A stretch of 34,747 nt of DNA from Rhodopirellula sp. (GTDB lineage Bacteria; Planctomycetota; Planctomycetia; Planctomycetales; Planctomycetaceae). The notes beneath the pieces were generated by a model. The model was given only the letters and a program-made list of their open reading frames with translations, did not search any database and had not been told where the DNA came from. The translations under genes and the position numbers were made by a program. The stretch lies in contig JABMPE010000589.1 of NCBI GenBank assembly GCA_013203845.1, forward strand, positions 1 through 34,747, given 5' to 3'. The stretch's first letter is position 1. Each line of letters starts with the position of its first letter. Positions 9,104 to 18,084 of this stretch are shown piece by piece.

Positions 9104-9655
9104 ATGCAGAATCCACATGGCGAGAGCGGCGAAAACGCCTGGGAACAATCGATTTACGACCAGTTGCATCGTGTTGCCGAGAAAGCTCTAACCCGTGAGT
9201 CCGCAGGCCATTCACTCCAGCCAACGCTGCTGGTCAATGACGCCTATGTGCGGCTGCTGGAGCAGAGGAACGTTGACTCTTCCGACCGCTCGATGATGTT
9301 GGCGGCTGGAGCAACCATCATTCGCCGACTGCTGGTTGACTATGCACGACGCCGTAAGGCTCAAAAACGAGGAGGTTCAGACGGTCGCGGAATTCCGTTG
9401 CACATTTCTTTCGCGGATGACGCCAAGGGTTTAGACGTTCTGGAATTGAACGATTCTCTGGAAGCCCTCGCCAAGGAAATGCCGAGGGCTGCCCAGATCG
9501 TCGAAATGAAATTCTTCGGCGGGCTGACCGGTGAGGAGATTTCAGAACAACTCAGCGTGTCCCTGCGGACCGTCAATAACGACTGGCGATTTGCAAAGGC
9601 ATGGCTTTACCGCGAACTGGGAACCGGGCTGGAGAAAGAGTCGGAACATGAGTGA
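9104..9655 (+). CDS. ECF-family RNA polymerase sigma factor (Sigma70_ECF type)
   Basis: This 183-residue protein fits the planctomycete Sigma70_ECF (PF07638-type) group. Region 2-like sequence includes EQSIYDQLHRVAEKALTRES, SLQPTLLVNDAYVRLLEQ and IIRRLLVDYARRRKAQKRGG (residues about 14-90). Region 4 follows: MPRAAQIVEMKFFGGLTGEE and a helix-turn-helix ISEQLSVSLRTVNNDWRFAKAWLYREL (about 127-172). It would direct RNA polymerase to a specific set of promoters. AGGA lies 7 bases before the ATG. The gene overlaps the following kinase gene by 8 bases, which suggests coupled expression and that the kinase controls or is controlled by this sigma factor. A broken relative lies at 13056-13300 on the other strand. 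Confidence 0.9.
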   Translation: MQNPHGESGENAWEQSIYDQLHRVAEKALTRESAGHSLQPTLLVNDAYVRLLEQRNVDSSDRSMMLAAGATIIRRLLVDYARRRKAQKRGGSDGRGIPLHISFADDAKGLDVLELNDSLEALAKEMPRAAQIVEMKFFGGLTGEEISEQLSVSLRTVNNDWRFAKAWLYRELGTGLEKESEHE

Positions 9656-12600
9656 ATCCGGAGCAAATCGTGTTCAGCAGATATTCCTCGCGGCTTTGAA
9701 AATGCCCAAAGAGCAACGTGCCGCCTGGCTTGCTGAAGTATGTGGCGACGACAGGAAACTCCTGAATGACCTGCAATCCCTGTTAGAACACGACGAACCC
9801 GATGACGACGTACTGGAAAAAGGCCTGAACGGCGCGATGCCGGACTTTCCGCATACAGAGATTTTTACGGAGTCAGATGTCCATCCTGGTGACGAACACA
9901 AAACGATTGTGGGCTGCGATCTCTTTCTCGAAAAACTTTCGGAGGTCGGAGTCTTATCGCCGGATGAGTTCGATTCGATGAGTGAGACGGCGTCTGCAAA
10001 TGATCGTGCCGCTGATCCGCGCCAACTTGCCTCGCAACTCGTGTTGGAAGGGAAACTCACCGAGTACCAGGCATCCGCACTTCTGAAGGGAAAGCCGGAC
10101 TTGCTGATCGACAAATATCTCATTCTTGACCTGATCGATGTCGGCGGAATGGGGATGGTTTTCAAGGCGATACATCGCACGATGAACCGAGTGGTCGCCG
10201 TCAAAATGATCTCTCAGCAGTTGCTCAGTTCACCTGAGCAGGTAAAACGATTTCAACGTGAAGTTCGTGTTGCCGCCACGTTGGAACATCCCAACATCGT
10301 TCGATCGTATGACGCTGACCAGACTGGTGGTGTCCATTTTCTCGTGATGGAATACGTTCGGGGACGGAACCTCCATCAGATTGCCCGGACATCCGGTCCG
10401 CTGCCTTTGAGCCAGGCTGTTGACTGCATTCGCCAGTCGGCGGTTGGATTACAGCACGCCCACGAGCATGGCATCGTCCATCGAGATATCAAACCCGGTA
10501 ACCTGCTGCTTGACGACCGAGGTATCGTCAAAGTACTCGATCTCGGTTTGGCTCATGTCGACGAGTCTTTTCAAGAGGGAACTTCGGAGTCAGATTCGAA
10601 AAACAAAGACAGTGGCCGGCCCTATGTCAGCCGAATGGAGCCCACTGCCGCAGGGACAATCCTTGGCACGGCTTCGTTCATGGCGCCGGAACAGTCCCTC
10701 GACGCGCACCTGGTCGATTTTCGGTCGGACGTGTACAGCCTGGGCTGCACCTTTTACTTCCTTTTGACAGGCGACACTCCCTATTCGGGCAGCACCGTGT
10801 TCAAGGTCTTCGTCCAGCACCGGGAAGGCGAAATCCCCTCCCTGCAGGACAAGCGACCGGACGTGCCGGATTCGATTGAATCCGTGTACCGCCAGATGGT
10901 CGCCAAGAAACCCGAGGATCGTTTCCAGTCGATGAGCGACCTGATCGTCGCACTGGATAAGTGCCAGATCGCACTTCCTGCCCCCACAAATCCGGTTCGC
11001 CGAAACGCTGACGTGTCTGTTTCGACCGAGGACCAGGCCACGGTTGTGGAGCCGGAACTTGCTGCGAATGCCACCACAACGGAAAGTCAAAGAAAGCCAG
11101 TTGCACTGTGGGCGTTGTTCGCCATCGTCGCAACGCTCGTCGTTGCAACTTTGTACTGGCCCGAGGATCAAATCGGTTCTGACGAACTGACGACCGACCA
11201 GGAAACCCTGAAGATCAGCGGCGCCCCCGTAAACGATCTCAACTCAACACTTGCATCCGACGTCGATACTTCCGTTTCAGATGACTCGACAGCATCGGCC
11301 GCCGACCTGATCGCAACGGGCAGGTGGGAATGGAAGCTCGACAAGAAGCTACTTGAGCCCATCAACTCACCGGACACGGAGTTCGGTGCAGACATGACTG
11401 ATGATGGACTCATGATCGTGGTTTCATCGTCGAATGGTGTGGAAAAAAGCGACCGTGACCTGTTTTTTGCGACTCGTGCGTCTCGAAAGGCACCATGGTC
11501 GGAATTGACTCGCCTCCCAGTATCCGTGAATTCGAAAGGAGAAGAGATCAGTCCGGTGTTTTCAGACAACGGAATGTCACTCAGCTTCGTACGACGCAGT
11601 CAAGAGGGCTTGTTTCATCTCAAGACCCGACGGGGGAATGATGGATCCAAATGGTCGGCTCCCGAAGAACTTGAACGGAATCCACTCGGCAAGCTTTACA
11701 GTCTGACCAGAGATGGATTGACGGCGTTCAGGCTGCAACGTCAAACACCATCAAACTCCAAAATTGAGCACGTCTTGAATCTATGCCGAAGAGCTTCAAC
11801 GGATGAGCCATTTGGAGACGTGGAGACAAGTTCTCTGGGAGACTCTGGTTTGCCTACGAGCACTGCCACACTGAGTAACGACGGCCGCCTGTTGATCTAC
11901 ATCCAGGATGAGGCGGCTGCGGCCTCGCTCCTTTCACGCAAGTTTTTCATGGTGACGCGAGTTGGCTGGGATTCACCGTGGAGCAGACCGGTTCCAATAC
12001 TTCCTACTCTTGGTGGTATTCAGGCCCCCTGTCTGCAGTTCGGCAACCGCACTCTGCTTTGCTCGTCGAACGGGCCGAACGCAGCAGGTGGTCGTCACGA
12101 CATCTACATGGCAAGGCTCGTGGAAAAGTCGCAACCGACGGAACAATCTGTCCGCGAATCTCCAGCCGACCTGCTCGCCTCCGGTGAATGGAAGTGGCAG
12201 GTCGAAAAGAACCTCGGGCCAACGATCAATTCCCCCGCGATCGTGTTCGGGGCCGATATGACGGCCGACGAGCTAACCATCGTTTTCTCGTCATTACGAC
12301 AGCAACAGCCACCCGGCAACCGAGACCTGTGGATTGCATCACGCAGTTCACAGGATGCGCCGTGGTCAGAACCGGTGCGTTTGCCAAGCAAAATCAACAC
12401 TGACTCGAAAGAAGAGCAGCCACGTATTTCGGGCGATGGTCTCAGTCTGTGGTTCAGAAGAGATGGAAATACCCTGATGTATTCTGTCAGAGAAGGCGTC
12501 GATGTTTCGTGGTCTGAAGCAATTCACGATCCGTACTCGATCGGCATGATGAAGAATTACGAAACGACTCCGAACGGGCTGACGGCTTTTCGCCCAGGGA

Positions 12601-13028
12601 AGCTGATCTCAGATCATGGCCAGACGCAGACCAGCGGGAGACTAATGATTTGGCGGCGCGGGTCGCGGGACTTTCCGTTTGGGGACTCAAGTGAGAGTCT
12701 GTTGCCAATTGTCTCGCCCAACCAGAATTCAGGCACCTTGAGCGACGACACCCGAATGTATGTCTTCACTCAGGAAATCGACAACGGGAAGGAAGCACGC
12801 CAATCGCGACTGTTCATCTCCACACGCTCGAACAGGGATGTCGCCTGGTCCGCACCAAATCTGCTCTTTCCAGACATCTCTGACGACATGGTCTCCAGCG
12901 GCTCTCCCAGACTCCTTGACGACAACTGCACGTTGCTCTTCACATCGAATATGGACGGCGGCGAGGGGTCATTCGATATCTGGCAGGCAAGGCTGGTCCT
13001 GAGAAACTCACAGCAAAACTCACAATAG
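9648..13028 (+). CDS. Ser/Thr protein kinase with duplicated PD40/WD40-like tail
   Basis: I chose the ATG at 9648, which overlaps the sigma factor stop; the frame is open further upstream inside that gene. The product is 1126 residues. Residues 1-155 are a helical N-terminal region that includes the linker LASQLVLEGKLTEYQASALL. The Hanks-type kinase domain spans about 160-440: glycine loop DVGGMGMVFKA, lysine VVAVKMI (K186), catalytic HRDIKPGN (D280), DLG (D298) in place of DFG, and APEQSLD. One transmembrane segment (ALWALFAIVATLVVATLYW) lies at about 484-505. The outer part has two copies of a roughly 289-residue unit, starting ADLIATGRWEWKL (about 551) and ADLLASGEWKWQV (about 840). Each carries propeller strands such as FGADMTDDGLMIVVSS and ISGDGLSLWFRR. 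The layout suggests an outside sensor coupled to an inside kinase and the adjacent ECF sigma factor. Confidence 0.9.
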   Translation: MSESGANRVQQIFLAALKMPKEQRAAWLAEVCGDDRKLLNDLQSLLEHDEPDDDVLEKGLNGAMPDFPHTEIFTESDVHPGDEHKTIVGCDLFLEKLSEVGVLSPDEFDSMSETASANDRAADPRQLASQLVLEGKLTEYQASALLKGKPDLLIDKYLILDLIDVGGMGMVFKAIHRTMNRVVAVKMISQQLLSSPEQVKRFQREVRVAATLEHPNIVRSYDADQTGGVHFLVMEYVRGRNLHQIARTSGPLPLSQAVDCIRQSAVGLQHAHEHGIVHRDIKPGNLLLDDRGIVKVLDLGLAHVDESFQEGTSESDSKNKDSGRPYVSRMEPTAAGTILGTASFMAPEQSLDAHLVDFRSDVYSLGCTFYFLLTGDTPYSGSTVFKVFVQHREGEIPSLQDKRPDVPDSIESVYRQMVAKKPEDRFQSMSDLIVALDKCQIALPAPTNPVRRNADVSVSTEDQATVVEPELAANATTTESQRKPVALWALFAIVATLVVATLYWPEDQIGSDELTTDQETLKISGAPVNDLNSTLASDVDTSVSDDSTASAADLIATGRWEWKLDKKLLEPINSPDTEFGADMTDDGLMIVVSSSNGVEKSDRDLFFATRASRKAPWSELTRLPVSVNSKGEEISPVFSDNGMSLSFVRRSQEGLFHLKTRRGNDGSKWSAPEELERNPLGKLYSLTRDGLTAFRLQRQTPSNSKIEHVLNLCRRASTDEPFGDVETSSLGDSGLPTSTATLSNDGRLLIYIQDEAAAASLLSRKFFMVTRVGWDSPWSRPVPILPTLGGIQAPCLQFGNRTLLCSSNGPNAAGGRHDIYMARLVEKSQPTEQSVRESPADLLASGEWKWQVEKNLGPTINSPAIVFGADMTADELTIVFSSLRQQQPPGNRDLWIASRSSQDAPWSEPVRLPSKINTDSKEEQPRISGDGLSLWFRRDGNTLMYSVREGVDVSWSEAIHDPYSIGMMKNYETTPNGLTAFRPGKLISDHGQTQTSGRLMIWRRGSRDFPFGDSSESLLPIVSPNQNSGTLSDDTRMYVFTQEIDNGKEARQSRLFISTRSNRDVAWSAPNLLFPDISDDMVSSGSPRLLDDNCTLLFTSNMDGGEGSFDIWQARLVLRNSQQNSQ

Positions 13029-13055
13029 TGTGTTGAGGCAATTGCGATCTCCGCA

Positions 13056-13300
13056 GGCCGGTATTCCCATCGCGTAGTCGACCCGCATCTGCGGAATGAT
13101 GGTTGCTCCGGAGTTTGCATTACCGATGCGGTCGGTCGTCGCTACGTACCTGTTCCTGCAGACGCAGGGCGGCATCGCTGGTCAGGAGCAATTGCTGCAG
13201 TGAATATCCGCCGCGCTCCCAATTCAAAGCCTGCTCAGTAAGCCCGTGATGGTGCTCATAAATCGACTGATCCCAGCGATTTGATTCTTCCGCCGAAGTT
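13056..13300 (-). pseudogene. Frameshifted relic of an ECF sigma factor gene
   Basis: A 90-codon minus-strand frame contains NRWDQSIYEHHHGLTEQAL and GGYSLQQLLLTSDAALRLQEQ. These align with NAWEQSIYDQLHRVAEKAL and AGHSLQPTLLVNDAYVRLLEQ of the intact sigma factor at 9104. That frame stops at 13120. In another frame of the same strand the match continues just beyond: SGATIIPQMRVDYAMG against AGATIIRRLLVDYARRR. The rest of region 2 and all of region 4 are missing. It lies tail-to-tail with the kinase gene and is most likely a decayed paralogous copy. Confidence 0.7.
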
Positions 13301-13663
13301 TCGGCGGTCCTCCGTCGGTAGTTTCTGAGCAAGCTTCTGTAGTTGCATCGAGAGTGACCAGGGTTGGGCTGAGTTTGCAGAGGTGAATCCACCCCGTGAT
13401 ACCGGATCCGGGGTTTCGCTCGTATCTCGCGTCAACCGCAGCCTCCCCGACCGGATCAGCAACCCTATGCAAGGGCTCCACACTGGCTTGGCCGTCGCCA
13501 TTTTGCGGCGATGTGGTGAATCCAAAAACAAATCCTGTATTTCGTTGCACAATCCATCGTCATCCGACGCCAAGAGAAGTGAAGGCGGCAACCGCTGACG
13601 CCACATCGTGTTGTTCAGCACTCGCTCCTACTTTCAACAACAAAGAACCAATGGAGAACACTT
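13301..13663. other. Intergenic stretch before the surface-protein gene
   Basis: No gene is supported. The first part may hold the degenerate N-terminal end of the sigma-factor relic. Immediately before the next gene GGAG (13652-13655) lies eight bases upstream of its ATG. No clear promoter or repeat was recognised. Confidence 0.4.
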
Positions 13664-15988
13664 ATGCTGATTTCAACTATTCGATCATGGGTGACTCAAC
13701 TGTCTCACAACGCTCATTTTGACAGCTCCACAGCCAGATGCGGACGCAAGCGGAAGACTTGTCGCAGGCGACGGGCAAGTGGGAGTGCGTCTGTGGAAAT
13801 ATGTGAACCTCGAATGATGCTGACAACATTCATTGTGGACTCACCGCTGGACACGGTAGATGCCAGTGACGGGCAGACGACTTTGCGAGAAGCCATTCAA
13901 CAGGCTAATGCGAATGCTGGGCACGACACGGTCTTGTTCAATATCAGCGGCGCACCGACACCAATTTCACTAGACAGTGCGTTGCCAATCGTGATCGACT
14001 CGATCACGATCGATGGCAGTACGCAACCAGAAATAACAATTGATGCAACCGGAGTCAGTGGAACAATTCTTCGTCTGAACGACGGTGCCGACGGGAGCGT
14101 TGTCAGAGACATTTCAATCAGCAACGCAACAGATATCGCGCTGGTGCTTAACAATGTCTCCGATTCCACGATCGAAGCTGTTGACTTATCGCTCAATGCC
14201 GGAACTGCCGTCGGCAGTGGGCGGAACAGAGGGCTGCAGTTGAGCAATTCGACAAACAATACGGTCCGAAATATTACAGCAACAAATCGTTCCGCAGGCA
14301 TCCGCCTTGACCATTCCAGCGGCAATCTTCTCGTCCAGAATACCGTGGGTCAGGGCACCACGACCGGCATCTTCATAGGCGGCGTATCAGATTCGAATAT
14401 CGCCAGTCTGAACGACGCATCCGACTCTCAAACTGGCATCATTTACGCCGGTAGCGGAAACGGAAATCAGTTCGTCGATAACGACCTTTCTGGGACGAGT
14501 GGATATGGGTTGTCTATCGCTCGTGATGAGCAGTTCGTGGCAACGGGGAACGATTTCACGGCCAGTGCCAAAGGTGTGGAATTGAGATTCATGGATGCCA
14601 TCACGCTGACGCCGTCTCCAACGTTCAATCTTGACGTTTCGACTGTAACTGGCGTTGGGCTGGGACTGGTCGGCGTGACAAATTCGACAATCGATGGTCT
14701 TGACCTGTCGTATTCGGGAAGCACTGCGGACGGTACCGGGCTGGCTGTGACGTTCGGGTCACACGGAAATACGATTCGGAACGTTACCGCGACTGATCGC
14801 TCGATTGGTATTTCACTCGCGGCTGGAGCCGACGCCAATACCGTCGAAAATAGCGACTTCAGACGCTCGGCTTCGACGGCAATCAACCTCAGTGGCCCGT
14901 CGAGCGACAATCTTGTGCGAAACAATGACGCCTCTGATTCCCGGAACGGAATCAATGCATTCGTGACCGGGCTGGGGAACCAGTTTGTCGACAATGACCT
15001 GTCTGGTGCCCAGGCATGGGCATTAACGATCCGGAATGATTCGCAGTTTGTTTCAACTGGAAACGATCTGTCTGGAAGTGCGAATGGAGTATTTCTTGGC
15101 TTTATGGACGGCCTCACACTGACGCCATCGGAAACCTTTGACATTGATGTCTCGCAGGTCAGCGGCATTGGCGTCAGTCTGATTGGAGTCACCAATTCTG
15201 TGATTCATGACGTCGATTTTTCTTATTCCGGTGAGGATGTCACGGGAACCGGCCTACAGCTGAATAACTCGGCAGGAATCGAACTGAGCGATGTCACAGT
15301 CGCAGGTCGGGTCAGAGGTCTTGATATAAACAACACAGTCAACACTCAAATTCTTTGTTCCTCATTAGTCGAAAACACAGTAGGTCTTCGCGTTGTTGGC
15401 GCATCCCCCGGCGCGATAGTCAATGACAGTCAGATCGCAGACAACGACACTGGAATTCAGAATCTGAGTACCGCTACTGTCCTTGCAGAAAACAACTACT
15501 GGGGCGCTGCTGACGGACCGAGCAATCTGGGAGGCAGCGGAGACTCCTACATCGGCAACGTCGATGCCGATCCGTTCCTGACCAGACTTCCGGACTGCCT
15601 CGTTGATGTGCAGCCAGTTGACGTCGATGTCAAACCGGACAACAGCGAGAACAAGGTCAACGCAAAGAGCCAGGGCGTCATTCCGGTTGCGATCTACACG
15701 ACGGCTGACTTTGACGCCACCACCATCGTCGGCAGTAGCGTGCAATTGGCCGGAATCAGTACTGACCACTTCGCTCTGGAAGACGTGGACGGAGACGGCG
15801 ATCTGGACCTGATCCTGCACTTCAACACACAGGCAGTCATCACCGCCCTTGGCGTCGACCTGGCATCTGGCGAGTCCGTCTCAGTCGAAGCCGAACTCAC
15901 TGGTGAAACGATCGACGAGGTCATGATCCAGGGCTTCGACACCATTGAGTTCTTCCAACCCGGAAAAGGCAAAGGAAAGAGTAAATAA
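13664..15988 (+). CDS. CSLREA-type parallel beta-helix surface protein
   Basis: The protein is 774 residues. The N-terminus is basic (RKRKTCRRRRASGSASVEICEPRMML split over residues 28-54) and matches the planctomycete export/sorting style with an E-P-R-x-x-L motif before the mature chain. TFIVDSPLDTVDASDG and TTLREAIQQANANAG (about 55-86) are the CSLREA N-terminal domain. Residues about 95-640 are repeated right-handed beta-helix turns (PbH1-like), for example LSNSTNNTVRNITATN and FVDNDLSGT, with two long related blocks (about 265-425 and 440-560). The C-terminal domain (about 648-760) includes VDVKPDNSENKVNAKSQGVIPVAIY and the Asp-rich VDGDGDLDL, probably calcium-binding. The tail GKGKGKSK is basic. 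It is likely exported and displayed at the cell surface. A GGAG ribosome site supports the start, and a terminator-like hairpin follows the stop. Confidence 0.85.
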   Translation: MLISTIRSWVTQLSHNAHFDSSTARCGRKRKTCRRRRASGSASVEICEPRMMLTTFIVDSPLDTVDASDGQTTLREAIQQANANAGHDTVLFNISGAPTPISLDSALPIVIDSITIDGSTQPEITIDATGVSGTILRLNDGADGSVVRDISISNATDIALVLNNVSDSTIEAVDLSLNAGTAVGSGRNRGLQLSNSTNNTVRNITATNRSAGIRLDHSSGNLLVQNTVGQGTTTGIFIGGVSDSNIASLNDASDSQTGIIYAGSGNGNQFVDNDLSGTSGYGLSIARDEQFVATGNDFTASAKGVELRFMDAITLTPSPTFNLDVSTVTGVGLGLVGVTNSTIDGLDLSYSGSTADGTGLAVTFGSHGNTIRNVTATDRSIGISLAAGADANTVENSDFRRSASTAINLSGPSSDNLVRNNDASDSRNGINAFVTGLGNQFVDNDLSGAQAWALTIRNDSQFVSTGNDLSGSANGVFLGFMDGLTLTPSETFDIDVSQVSGIGVSLIGVTNSVIHDVDFSYSGEDVTGTGLQLNNSAGIELSDVTVAGRVRGLDINNTVNTQILCSSLVENTVGLRVVGASPGAIVNDSQIADNDTGIQNLSTATVLAENNYWGAADGPSNLGGSGDSYIGNVDADPFLTRLPDCLVDVQPVDVDVKPDNSENKVNAKSQGVIPVAIYTTADFDATTIVGSSVQLAGISTDHFALEDVDGDGDLDLILHFNTQAVITALGVDLASGESVSVEAELTGETIDEVMIQGFDTIEFFQPGKGKGKSK

Positions 15989-16034
15989 CCTCGAATCGGT
16001 TTTGACGCTGCATGTACTTCAATCGCTCCGACGC

Positions 16035-16066
16035 AAGAGCCCGTTGACACCTGTCGTCGGGCTCTT
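16035..16066 (+). terminator. Terminator-like hairpin after the surface protein
   Basis: AAGAGCCCG and CGGGCTCTT form a 9-bp stem with a 14-base loop, 47 bases after the stop codon. No U-tract follows, so it could be a mRNA-stabilising structure instead of an intrinsic terminator. Confidence 0.5.
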
Positions 16067-16139
16067 GTCGTGTGCAATGACGAGGTGTAGACGCGACGTA
16101 ACGCTCCCGGCAATCCATAGTTCCTTCTGAAAAACGACC

Positions 16140-16257
16140 GCTTCTTGATACGCGAGCTCGCCAAATTCCAGCCGGATCGTGGGCAAGACGACTCTGAACT
16201 GCCCCAATTGCACACCGTCAGCCTGGCTGACGCCTATATGTGCCGCGTAACAATCTG
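16140..16257 (+). pseudogene. Possible second ECF sigma factor N-terminal relic
   Basis: One plus-strand frame reads IRELAKFQPDRGQDDSEL then HTVSLADAYMCRV before a stop. This faintly resembles the sigma-factor region 2 pattern in which a Leu-rich helix is followed by T-x-L-V-x-(D/E)AY-x-R-L. No start codon or downstream region is present. The match is weak and could be chance. Confidence 0.25.
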
Positions 16258-16327
16258 ACTCACGAGATCGCCAGATTCTAATCACTATGTGTAGTCAAAA
16301 TGATTCACTCGCGATTTGCTTCGTGCG

Positions 16328-16418
16328 CCCGGTCTGCGCGACCGGGGCGTTCAAACGCAATCCAAAATCGACCTTGGTCACATCGACTGACGCACGGTGA
16401 CCGCAGTGGGATTGCGGT
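16328..16418. repeat. Cluster of three inverted repeats beside the rep gene
   Basis: A 7-bp perfect stem lies at 16328-16346 (CCCGGTC, loop TGCGC). GGTCAC/GTGACC pair at 16376-16402, and ACCGCA/TGCGGT at 16400-16418. They sit in the 529-base gap (15989-16517) between the surface-protein gene and the 3' end of the replication gene. The first stem nearly matches the one at 5466-5488. Apart from the terminator-like hairpin and the weak sigma relic, nothing else was recognised in that gap. Confidence 0.55.
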
Positions 16419-16517
16419 GTCATTCGTCTGACGCATCCTGAGTCTGTTGGTCTGTGCTCCAACAAGACGGAAGGTTGCGATAATCGAGTAATATTAGTCC
16501 GCGAAGCTGCCAGGATT

Positions 16518-17867
16518 TTACATTTTCGATGCAGTGCGTCTGGTTTGCAGTTCCTGCGAGATTCGCGTGGCGTTTTTTCTGGCGATATCTTCCGACTGAC
16601 CGGCGGCCGAGAAGCACGAGGTGAATTCCGAACAGAGCGAATCGGCCAGCGTTAAGTTGCCCGTTGCAGCGGGAGCCGGCTGAAATGGCCGTTCCGGAGA
16701 CTTCCGTGAACCTGGTCGCCGCGTGGCAATTCGTTCCTGTCGCCTGAGATCGTGCCACCAGTCAGGTGGTGTGCGTGATCCGGCGGCGGCGTGTTTCACG
16801 TTGTCGACGAAATACGCCATTGGTGTCTTGCGGATAACTCGGCGTTCGATGGCGGCCAGTGTTATGTCGGCCCATTCCCGCAGCACGGGAACGGAGTAGT
16901 CATGCAGCAGGCGTCGGATAGCTCGTTCATCGAATCCGATTGTCCTTAATGGATCAGCGAGCGGTGATTCGGAATTGCGTAGGGCGGTGCTGGTTTTCAT
17001 CGTGTTTCGAAAGTAGTCGCCGCGGTGTAGTCGCAGCGTGTACTGGCCGACTCCGATTCTCTCATACTCGGGCTCCAGCGCGCAAGCAGTCACCACCTGC
17101 AGCTCCGCGAGTTTCCTGACGCAGCGGGTCAGTTTGCGTTTGAGGTCGCGTGTGGACACGGTTGGAGCAAAGCCCATCACCGAGACGCACAGTTGTCGCA
17201 CGTCAAACTGTTGAGTCGACCGACGTCGGCGAAAGATCTTCGTCAGCAGCAGGAACAGCCGGCGACTGGCGGGATCGAGTTGACGGTACGTGGGCAGGTC
17301 GAAGGGGAGATGACCTCCCACTGGCCGCACCAGCTCCAGAAACACGGGATCCCAGACAAACCGCCAGGCCCGTCCCGATTGAACGTCGAGCGGCAGGCTG
17401 TAGCTCAGAAAGTGGAACCCGACCCGGCGATGTTCACGACGAATCGGGTCATAAAACGCATCGCAGTGATATGAGACAGACGACAGTCGTTCGAGAGCTT
17501 CAGCAAACTGCCGGTACTGTCGGCCCCCACGCCGCTGACGTTGGTCAATCAGGCCGAGTTGTCGGAGGCAGTAGTGTGGTGTGGCATGAAACTCGCCATC
17601 CGGTTCTGGCTGATCCAGTGTCAGGGCGAGCAGGCCCCAGAGGTAGAACTCATCGTTGGGAAGCAATCCCGCTGGACAGGTCACTCTCGCCTGCGCCGAT
17701 CGGACGCGACGGCGATGCTGATCGAAATACCGATAGTCACACTCATGAATCAGTCCGCCGGAACCCGGTGATACCGTCTGCAGCGGACACAGGGCGTGTT
17801 CGGCCAGCGTCAGTTGACTGATGCCGCAGTGTCTCGATTGCCTTTCCGTTTTTCTGCTGTGCGCCAT
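16518..17867 (-). CDS. Plasmid-type replication initiator protein (RepA/RPA-like)
   Basis: From the ATG at 17867 the protein has 449 residues; a TTG at 17936 would add 23 poorly supported residues. The central part (about 70-275) has the pattern of replication initiator protein A (RPA family): LLPNDEFYLWGLLALTLDQP, HCL-type helices, RQYRQFAEALERLSSVSYHC, FHFLSYSLPLD, FVWDPVFLELVRP, PTYRQLDPASRRLFLLLTKI and a basic winged-helix block. The C-terminal part (about 320-400) resembles the usual initiator tail: FDERAIRRLLHDYSVPVLREW followed by RKTPMAYFVDNVKHA. It would bind origin repeats and open the DNA. The gene is divergent from parA-parB, a common plasmid arrangement. The 217-base gap between them, with several palindromes, is a candidate origin or control region. 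Confidence 0.75.
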   Translation of the reverse strand: MAHSRKTERQSRHCGISQLTLAEHALCPLQTVSPGSGGLIHECDYRYFDQHRRRVRSAQARVTCPAGLLPNDEFYLWGLLALTLDQPEPDGEFHATPHYCLRQLGLIDQRQRRGGRQYRQFAEALERLSSVSYHCDAFYDPIRREHRRVGFHFLSYSLPLDVQSGRAWRFVWDPVFLELVRPVGGHLPFDLPTYRQLDPASRRLFLLLTKIFRRRRSTQQFDVRQLCVSVMGFAPTVSTRDLKRKLTRCVRKLAELQVVTACALEPEYERIGVGQYTLRLHRGDYFRNTMKTSTALRNSESPLADPLRTIGFDERAIRRLLHDYSVPVLREWADITLAAIERRVIRKTPMAYFVDNVKHAAAGSRTPPDWWHDLRRQERIATRRPGSRKSPERPFQPAPAATGNLTLADSLCSEFTSCFSAAGQSEDIARKNATRISQELQTRRTASKM

Positions 17868-18084
17868 TCGTTCCGTAAGTTGCCGGGATTCATCTGCTCT
17901 TTCGCTACCACGGAATTCCCCAAGGCGACAGCTCAACTTTTAGTCTCGGCAACCTGCCACAATTTATTTGACGACCTTCACCGGGTTGTGGCACGTTAAT
18001 CCCAGAGATGCCGGGACGTTGCCCGGAATTGCCAGTGGCAATTCCACACAGAGTGGCATACGTCAATTTCAACCAGCGAGGTGT
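17868..18084. promoter_or_regulatory. Divergent rep-parA control region with palindromes
   Basis: TGCCACAA and TTGTGGCA form an 8-bp inverted repeat at 17955-17993. CCGGG/CCCGG pair at 18011-18026, and GGAATTGCC-agt-GGCAATTCC is a perfect 9-bp palindrome at 18025-18045, 40 bases before the parA start. These are good candidates for ParA/ParB or Rep operator sites, or parS. No consensus promoter was certain. Confidence 0.5.
17998..18014 (+). repeat. 17-bp exact repeat, copy 1 (upstream of parA)
   Basis: AATCCCAGAGATGCCGG occurs here and again at 18999-19015 inside parB, exactly 1001 bases away. It may be a partition or operator site, or a trace of a small duplication. Confidence 0.6.

Noticed and set aside
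1-16500. Second copy of the ssrA 3' end (left attachment site)
   Set aside because: Scanning for GGAGGCGGCGGG, GAATCGAACCC and shorter parts found no convincing match; the left end may be outside the window or diverged.
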